Below the pieces are notes generated by a model that was given only the letters and a program-made list of their open reading frames with translations, did not search any database and was not told the DNA's origin. Positions 58,968 through 64,000 of a stretch of DNA of 64,000 bases are shown piece by piece. The DNA is taken from contig CAADYR010000116.1 in the NCBI GenBank assembly GCA_900753305.1, positions 1 to 64,000 of the forward strand. The letters are read 5' to 3'. Numbering within the stretch: position 1 is the stretch's first letter; every line of letters starts with the position of its first letter. Position numbers and translations under genes: made by a program. This stretch comes from Lachnospiraceae bacterium. GTDB taxonomy: Bacteria; Bacillota; Clostridia; Lachnospirales; Lachnospiraceae.

Positions 58968-59909
58968 ATGTATGAAAATGGGGAAGACAGCAGACAAATG
59001 CTGATAGAAGATAGTATTGGAACGAAAATACTGGATTCTGCGATAGAGATTATTAATCAGGAAGGATATGAAAACCTGACGATCCGTAAGGTCGCAAAGG
59101 AAAGTGGATGTTCTAATTCAGCTATATATATGAGATTTGAAGATAAGGATGCGTTAGCAAGGGCGGTAGCAGCACTGTATGCGAAGCCTTTTCTTCATCT
59201 TATGGATGAAAAATATCGGGAATCAGATACTTTTGAACATAATATGAGCAGTATTACGAGAGCTGCTCTGGACAAGGCTCTGGAAATGGATCAGGAGTCT
59301 GTTCACATGCAGATGCTCTACAGAGGAAGTCTGGTCAAAGAGAAGAATCCGTTTCTTCTCAAATTAGCCGGATATTTACAGCAGGCTGCAATAGCTGGTG
59401 AAATCAGAAATTGTGATTATCTGGAAATGGCATATGTATTATCTGCATCTTTTTGGGGAATGGTGTATATGTTGAAGGCAAGTCCTGATATAGAATCAGA
59501 AACTGCCTGGCATATGATTGAAATGCAGAATCATACATTATTGTCCGGTATCCGAATGGAATGTAATGAAGATAATTTCTGGGAGATACTGAAGAGTAAA
59601 GGCGTAGACGTTGATAAGGCATTGGAAAGACTGAAAGGGAATAAAGATGCTTACAGGAACTTTTTGTCAGAGTTCTTTGATGATCCGGATTTTGAATCTC
59701 TTAAACAGAGTCTTGAAGAAAATAATGCAGGAGATGCCTTTGAATATGCGCATGGATTAAAAGGCATGGCAGCTAATCTTGGTTTGGATGTAATTTATCA
59801 TCCTTTGAGTCGGTTGGTGGAAATTCTGCGACAGGGAAGCCTGGAAGGCGCAATGGATGTATATGAACAGGTGTGTGCTGCCTGTAAAATGATAACGGTA
59901 TTACTATAG
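58968..59909 (+). CDS. TetR-family regulator fused to a histidine phosphotransfer (HPt) domain
   Basis: The 313-residue protein has a TetR/AcrR N-terminal helix-turn-helix (about 14-65, LTIRKVAKESGCSNSAIYMR), a TetR-type ligand/dimer domain (about 66-190) and an added C-terminal HPt domain (about 205-313). The HPt signature AHGLKGMAANLG puts the phospho-accepting His at 262, and the preceding sequence GVDVDKALERLKGNKDAYRN is typical of HPt N-terminal helices. TetR proteins normally sense small ligands; here DNA binding could instead, or also, answer to phosphorylation. The next gene encodes a single receiver domain, its likely phosphodonor or acceptor. GCGAGGGG precedes the ATG. An inverted repeat at the promoter suggests autorepression. 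Confidence 0.85.
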   Translation: MYENGEDSRQMLIEDSIGTKILDSAIEIINQEGYENLTIRKVAKESGCSNSAIYMRFEDKDALARAVAALYAKPFLHLMDEKYRESDTFEHNMSSITRAALDKALEMDQESVHMQMLYRGSLVKEKNPFLLKLAGYLQQAAIAGEIRNCDYLEMAYVLSASFWGMVYMLKASPDIESETAWHMIEMQNHTLLSGIRMECNEDNFWEILKSKGVDVDKALERLKGNKDAYRNFLSEFFDDPDFESLKQSLEENNAGDAFEYAHGLKGMAANLGLDVIYHPLSRLVEILRQGSLEGAMDVYEQVCAACKMITVLL

Positions 59910-59926
59910 GGGAATGGGGTAATAAA

Positions 59927-60334
59927 TTGACAACGAAGAAGAAAATACTTGTAGTGGATGATAAGGGAATGAATCGCTATATGCTTGGCGGAATTTTCAG
60001 AGATAATTATGAAATTGTGGAAGCAGGCGGCGGTAAGGAAGCAATTGCTATCATAGAGAAGGAATATGATGAACTGGCAGTTATTTTGCTGGATATTATC
60101 ATGCCGGGAATAGATGGATTTGGAGTACTTGATTATATGAGAGAACATGATTACTTATCCAAAGTGCCTGTTGTGATCGTAACAGATGACTCTTCAGAAG
60201 CTACAGCAGTCAAAGCTTTTGAATATAAGGTGGCTGATATGGTTATTAAACCATTTGAACCTCGTATCATTAAGCGGAGAGTAGAGAATATTATAGAATT
60301 GTATACCTATAAGGAGAAATACGGTAATGTTTGA
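59927..60334 (+). CDS. Stand-alone response-regulator receiver
   Basis: The 135-residue protein is a receiver domain with nothing attached: VVDD acidic pair (Asp11, Asp12), phospho-acceptor Asp56 in LLDIIMPGIDGFG, Thr86 and Lys108 in VIKPFEP. All residues for phosphorylation are in place. It has a TTG start with GGGG upstream, 17 bases after the TetR-HPt gene, and its end overlaps udk by eight bases. No histidine kinase is encoded nearby. It most likely exchanges phosphate with His262 of the upstream protein. Confidence 0.88.
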   Translation: MTTKKKILVVDDKGMNRYMLGGIFRDNYEIVEAGGGKEAIAIIEKEYDELAVILLDIIMPGIDGFGVLDYMREHDYLSKVPVVIVTDDSSEATAVKAFEYKVADMVIKPFEPRIIKRRVENIIELYTYKEKYGNV

Positions 60335-60965
60335 AAACGAAGCTCTTAGTAGAAAAATATGTGTGCTTGGTGTAGCCGGAGGATCTGCCTCAGGTAAAAC
60401 CACGATTATTAACAGGGTAAAAGATTATTTCGGCAATGATATCGCGGTGATCAGCCATGATAATTATTATAAAGCACATGATGATATGCCTTTTGAAGAA
60501 AGATGCAAGCTTAACTATGATCATCCGGATTCTTTTGAGTCTGAACGTATGGCTGAGGATGTACGTAAACTACTCAAGGGGTATGCGATAGAGATGCCTA
60601 CATATGATTATGTAAATCATAATCGTGCGAAGGAAACCATAACGGTAGAACCAAGACCTGTTATTATCATGGAAGGTATTTTGATCCTTGAGAACAGGGA
60701 ACTGCGAGATCTGATGGACATCAAGATATATGTAGATACAGATGCTGATGAGCGGTTGATGAGACGTATCAGGCGAGATATGGTCGAAAGAGGAAGAAGT
60801 ATAGAGTCTATTATTTCGCAGTATAGTTCAACAGTAAAACCGATGCATGAGGAATTTGTAGAACCATCCAAGAAATATGCGGATATTATAATTCCACGCG
60901 GTGGGGAGAATGCACCGGGGATTGATATGCTGACAACATATCTGACGAAAATGCTTCAGGATTAG
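60327..60965 (+). CDS. udk: Uridine kinase-family protein
   Basis: Uridine kinase phosphorylates uridine and cytidine with ATP or GTP in pyrimidine salvage. The 212-residue protein has the P-loop GGSASGKTT (about 18-26), SHDNYYKAHDDMPFEERCKL (substrate region), YDHPDSFE, PTYDYVNHNR and IMEGILIL with the catalytic base Asp/Glu region. The C-terminal RRDMVERGR and IIPRGGEN are typical. ATG with AAGGAG upstream, overlapping the receiver gene by eight bases; this links it by translation to the regulatory pair. Could also be a uridine-kinase-like enzyme with another nucleoside. Confidence 0.93.
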   Translation: MFENEALSRKICVLGVAGGSASGKTTIINRVKDYFGNDIAVISHDNYYKAHDDMPFEERCKLNYDHPDSFESERMAEDVRKLLKGYAIEMPTYDYVNHNRAKETITVEPRPVIIMEGILILENRELRDLMDIKIYVDTDADERLMRRIRRDMVERGRSIESIISQYSSTVKPMHEEFVEPSKKYADIIIPRGGENAPGIDMLTTYLTKMLQD

Positions 60966-60995
60966 GGAACGCTTCAGATCATGGAGGTGTACATA

Positions 60996-62117
60996 ATGGC
61001 AAATATATTGGATTATTTGGAATGGAGAGGCGATATCAGCTTACAGGAGGACCCATTTAATGCAGTAGATAATCTGGTCCTTTCATGGATGGCTTATGTG
61101 AACCTTGATGAAGTGATGCCAATAGGAATCTGCAATGAATCAATGACAGTAGGAGAGGTAATTGAGAAATTCTTTTCCAAATATACACTGGAGGACAAGC
61201 TTAAGGAGGCGTCATTGACAAGGACTTCTGCACTGCTGTTTGCCCGATTGGCAGATTGCCCCAGATTCTGCAATATGCGGATTTTGAATTATGTTAATAA
61301 CGTCAGTGAGAAATTACAGAAACAGTTCAGCGCCATGACGATAGAAATTGATGAAAATACGAGATATATAGCCTTCCGCGGTACAGATGACACGATCATC
61401 GGCTGGCGGGAGGATTTTAATATGGGGCTGATGGTAAGTGTACCATCTCAGTTGGATGCAGTAGATTATTTGGAAAAAACAGCAGGAAGAGGAAAACACA
61501 AACTGATTCTGGGTGGTCATTCCAAAGGTGGCAATCTGGCTGTTTATGCAGCCTTTCGTTGCAGTCAGGGTGTGAAGGAACGCATTATCCAGGTTTACAA
61601 TAATGACGGACCGGGATTCCAGAAGGAAATTCTGGACAGTAAAGAATATCAGGAAATGCTGCCCAAAATCAGAACAATCGTTCCAGAGTCTTCCATTGTA
61701 GGGATGCTTCTGGGACATGAAGAGGAATATGATATTGTAAAAAGTTCTCAAAAAGGTATTATGCAGCATGATGCCGGAACCTGGGAAGTGAAGAGGAATG
61801 ATTTTGTATATCTGGATTCTGTATCAAACTCAAGCCGGTTTCTGGATCGGTCTTTGAAGGAATGGGTAGCTTCTCTGGATGACGAGCACAGGCAGATATT
61901 TGTTGACAGCCTTTTTGCAATACTGGACGCACCGGGGGCAAAGACCACGGTAGAACTTAATTCCATGGGAATTAAGGGACTGACCAGTGCATGGAAAGCG
62001 GTTAATAATATGGATGCGGAGGTAAAACACAATTTGAGACTGATCATACATTCGCTGTTTCGTATTATGAACCAGAACAGAAAAGCAGCAATCAGGAAAG
62101 ATAATAAAAGCATATGA
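60996..62117 (+). CDS. DUF2974 alpha/beta hydrolase (lipase-like)
   Basis: The 373-residue protein has a DUF2974/lipase-like domain: an N-terminal helical part, then YIAFRGTDDTIIGWREDF (about 124-141), the nucleophile elbow GGHSKGGNLAVYAA (about 169-182, Ser in HSKGG) and NDGPGFQKEIL with the likely Asp. The histidine of the triad is probably in the MQHDAGTWEV segment. These cytoplasmic proteins are presumed esterases or lipases; substrate unknown. The ATG at 60996 has GGAGG eight bases upstream; the ATG at 60981 overlaps that site. Its stop overlaps the AraC-type gene in ATGA. Confidence 0.85.
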   Translation: MANILDYLEWRGDISLQEDPFNAVDNLVLSWMAYVNLDEVMPIGICNESMTVGEVIEKFFSKYTLEDKLKEASLTRTSALLFARLADCPRFCNMRILNYVNNVSEKLQKQFSAMTIEIDENTRYIAFRGTDDTIIGWREDFNMGLMVSVPSQLDAVDYLEKTAGRGKHKLILGGHSKGGNLAVYAAFRCSQGVKERIIQVYNNDGPGFQKEILDSKEYQEMLPKIRTIVPESSIVGMLLGHEEEYDIVKSSQKGIMQHDAGTWEVKRNDFVYLDSVSNSSRFLDRSLKEWVASLDDEHRQIFVDSLFAILDAPGAKTTVELNSMGIKGLTSAWKAVNNMDAEVKHNLRLIIHSLFRIMNQNRKAAIRKDNKSI

Positions 62118-63079
62118 ATGCAGAATTATTAGAACAGTTACACAAAATTACACCAGAGGAGCAGGAAATCCTAAATGGCAGGCAACAAATAGATGAAACG
62201 ATTTACATGCAATCTGCCGGGCAAGTGTTTGACAGTAAGAAATTGTTGGATGCTTCTAAACTGATCACAGTGAGAGCACATACACGTTTTGTGCATTTTC
62301 CTAAGCATACGCATAATTATGTAGAAGTAATTTATATGTGTTCTGGTAAGACCAGACATCTGATCAATGAGGAAGAGGTCATTCTAAGGCAGGGAGAGCT
62401 ACTGTTTCTGAGTCAAAAGGCAACACAGGAAATAGATGCGGCAGGAGAAAATGACATAGGTGTCAATTTTATTATTTTGCCGGAATTCTTTGACAAATCG
62501 TTACAGATGATGGGAGAAGAACAGAGCCCGCTGAGAGATTTTATCATTGGATGCCTGCGTGGCGAAGGCGAGAACAACATTGGTTATCTGCATTTTAAGG
62601 TGGCTGATGTATTGCCAATACAGAATCTGGTAGAGAATCTGATCTGGACACTGATGCACAACCAACCCAATAAGAGAAATATCAATCAGGTTACTATGGG
62701 GTTATTGTTTCTGCAACTTCTGAATCACACAGACAAGGTCGTAACCGGAAATGGTCAGACGGAAGAGGATGTCATATTGAATATTCTCCGTTTTGTGGAA
62801 GAACATTATAAGGATGGAGAGTTGACAGAACTTGCACAGGATCTTCACTACGATCTGTACGGGCTCAGCCGTATGATCAAAAAAAGAACGGGAAAGACTT
62901 ATACAGAACTGATACAGCAGAAACGTATGCAGCAGGCAGCTTTTTTACTGAGAAGTACAGATATGCCTGTATCGGAAGTAGGAAATGCTGTCGGATATGA
63001 TAACCTCAGCTATTTCCATAAGATTTTTCGAAAGCAGTATGGAGTATCACCCAAAAAATACAGAACCTCATTTATATAA
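62114..63079 (+). CDS. AraC-family regulator with N-terminal cupin
   Basis: The 321-residue protein has an N-terminal cupin sugar-sensing domain (about 55-150; RFVHFPKHTHNYVEVIYMCS with His residues of the barrel, LRQGELLFLSQKATQE) and a C-terminal AraC/XylS DNA-binding domain with two helix-turn-helix units (about 222-321: LTELAQDLHYDLYGLSRMIK, MPVSEVGNAVGYDNLSYFHK, KKYRTSF end). It begins in the ATGA overlap with the hydrolase gene. Its gene directly precedes rhaB, so it may control L-rhamnose use, as RhaS/RhaR do; that link is by position. Confidence 0.88.
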   Translation: MNAELLEQLHKITPEEQEILNGRQQIDETIYMQSAGQVFDSKKLLDASKLITVRAHTRFVHFPKHTHNYVEVIYMCSGKTRHLINEEEVILRQGELLFLSQKATQEIDAAGENDIGVNFIILPEFFDKSLQMMGEEQSPLRDFIIGCLRGEGENNIGYLHFKVADVLPIQNLVENLIWTLMHNQPNKRNINQVTMGLLFLQLLNHTDKVVTGNGQTEEDVILNILRFVEEHYKDGELTELAQDLHYDLYGLSRMIKKRTGKTYTELIQQKRMQQAAFLLRSTDMPVSEVGNAVGYDNLSYFHKIFRKQYGVSPKKYRTSFI

Positions 63080-63088
63080 CTTGCAAAT

Positions 63089-63125
63089 AAGGACACTTTT
63101 TTTCACAAATGGGTGTCTTTTTTTG
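63089..63125 (+). terminator. Terminator between the AraC gene and rhaB
   Basis: AAGGACAC pairs with GTGTCTTT (one G-U) and a run of T follows. The loop is 16 bases and T-rich. Confidence 0.6.
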
Positions 63126-63162
63126 TGTGCGGAATTTGTATATGATGTATTCATGAAGGATG

Positions 63163-63178
63163 TGTCCGGGGGCGGACA
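63163..63178. promoter_or_regulatory. Short GC-rich dyad upstream of rhaB
   Basis: TGTCCG-GGGG-CGGACA is a perfect 6-base inverted repeat 35 bases before the rhaB start, unusual in its GC content for this genome; TATGAT at 63141-63146 may be the -10. Candidate operator or leader hairpin. Confidence 0.4.
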
Positions 63179-63212
63179 TGTGATCAAATATTTCTTTGGG
63201 AGTAATGAGGTT

Positions 63213-64000
63213 ATGGCAGAATATTATCTTGGAATTGATATCGGCGCATCCAGTGGCAGACATATTCTGGCGCATATGGAAGAGGGAAAAATGGTATTGG
63301 AAGAAATCCACCGTTTCCCGAATGGAATGAGCCGCAAGGATGGAGAACTTTGCTGGGATACAGAAGCACTTTTTAAAGAGATCATAACAGGCATGCACAA
63401 GTGTGTCGAGCTGGGTAAGATTCCAGTCAGTGTGGGAATCGATACCTGGGCGGTTGATTTCGTGCTTTTGGATGAGCAGGATAAAGTCATCGGCAATACA
63501 GTAGGGTATCGTGACAGCAGAACACAGGGAATGGATGAGAAGGTATATGAGACAATCTCTCTGCCTGAGCTGTATCACAGAACCGGTATTCAGAAGCAGA
63601 TGTTCAACAGTATCTATCAGCTTATGGCACTGAAACAGAAGAAGCCGCAGGAGTTGGAGAAGGCAAGGACATTTCTCATGATTCCTGATTATTTCCACTT
63701 CCTGTTGTGTGGGGAGAAATGTGTAGAATATACCAATGCGACAACAACCCAACTGGTAAGTCCTGTTACTAAGACCTGGGATATGGAGCTGATCGGGAAG
63801 CTGGGATATCCGGCAGAGATATTCCCACAGATCAGGATGGCAGGAACAGTTCTTGGTGAGCTGAGAGCTGATATTGCAAAACAGGTGGGCTATAGCTGCA
63901 AAGTGGTGCTTCCTGCAACACATGATACTGGATCGGCTGTATTGGCAGTACCGTCCAATGCACCTGAGACAATGTATATCAGTTCAGGTACATGGTCACT
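63213..64000 (+). CDS. rhaB: Rhamnulokinase, 5' part (cut by window end)
   Basis: The reading frame is open to the end of the window and encodes at least 262 residues. It begins MAEYYLGIDIGASSGRHILA, the FGGY-kinase phosphate-1 motif in the form GIDIGASSGR that marks rhamnulokinases. Other signs are GIDTWAVDFVLLD (about 76-88), RDSRTQGM, YRTGIQ-like HRTGIQKQMFNSIYQLMALK (about 123-142), PDYFHFLLCG and ATHDTGSAV near the end. Rhamnulokinase phosphorylates L-rhamnulose in rhamnose catabolism. The ATG has TGAGG upstream. The AraC-type gene directly upstream is its probable regulator. Confidence 0.94.
   Translation, partial: MAEYYLGIDIGASSGRHILAHMEEGKMVLEEIHRFPNGMSRKDGELCWDTEALFKEIITGMHKCVELGKIPVSVGIDTWAVDFVLLDEQDKVIGNTVGYRDSRTQGMDEKVYETISLPELYHRTGIQKQMFNSIYQLMALKQKKPQELEKARTFLMIPDYFHFLLCGEKCVEYTNATTTQLVSPVTKTWDMELIGKLGYPAEIFPQIRMAGTVLGELRADIAKQVGYSCKVVLPATHDTGSAVLAVPSNAPETMYISSGTWS

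Noticed and set aside
1..64000. CRISPR array or prophage
   Set aside because: No regularly spaced direct repeats were seen, and there are no integrase, capsid, portal or terminase genes. The single Xre-type protein is not enough to call a phage.

Overview
The window is a chromosomal segment of an AT-rich, low-GC Gram-positive anaerobe, most likely a gut Lachnospiraceae (Clostridia). This rests on the neighbour order era-(yqzL-like)-recO, alaS near rpsU, scpA-scpB, a dimeric glycyl-tRNA synthetase, two very large acyl-CoA dehydratase activase genes, a MscL with a C-terminal zinc ribbon, a DUF4349 lipoprotein, and good sigma-A promoters (TTGACA-17-TATAAT) with purine-rich ribosome binding sites. 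Genus cannot be fixed from the sequence alone. Nearly all genes run on the plus strand.

Layout. Bases 1-1478 hold the broken 3' part of an activase gene. 1580-5810 carry a cupin, mscL, a coiled-coil protein, tRNA-Arg(CCG), an SH3-domain membrane protein and a Gfo/Idh/MocA oxidoreductase. 5876-10824 is a tight co-directional run: a helical protein, an RluF-like pseudouridine synthase, a 10TM metal exporter, ligA and metA (the homoserine acyltransferase has Glu111, the acetyl-CoA type).

10825-30050 is an accessory island between metA and asnS. It opens with a small HTH regulator, a 46-residue protein and a decayed transposase N-terminus, then a complete Ter-type stress locus: two phosphoribosyltransferase-fold proteins (PRTase_2/TRSP type and StiP-PELOTA type), an ATP-grasp ligase, a SHOCT protein, a CitE-like lyase on the other strand, a YceG-domain/HtrA-like protease fusion, a large YceG protein, TelA, four tandem TerD-family proteins, a calcium-type P-ATPase, a HAD phosphatase, and a divergent-strand pair of an extended TerD and an AIM24 protein. 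By published comparative genomics of such loci, the ATP-grasp/PRTase/CitE/HAD set is predicted to make a nucleoside-like metabolite while TerD/TelA/YceG act at the membrane. TerC is absent and a P-type ATPase stands in the membrane-protein position. The protease fusion and several strong dyads at promoters are the least explained parts.

30051-49464 returns to core genes: asnS, a secreted 5'-nucleotidase, a CBS-pair protein, the intact 1446-residue activase (minus strand), an apparently inactive rhomboid-like membrane protein, a sigma-factor-like protein, an M16C peptidase, a DUF4349 lipoprotein, era, a yqzL-like small gene overlapping recO, recO, a lipoprotein and glyS. 49693-64000 holds an EAL phosphodiesterase, alaS, rpsU, a permease, a D,D-carboxypeptidase, a metallophosphoesterase, scpA-scpB, a TetR-HPt fusion followed by a stand-alone receiver and a uridine kinase, a DUF2974 hydrolase, an AraC regulator and the start of rhaB.

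The two items most worth following are the Ter island with its YceG-protease fusion, and the TetR-HPt/receiver pair, which looks like a repressor wired into a phosphorelay without a local kinase.
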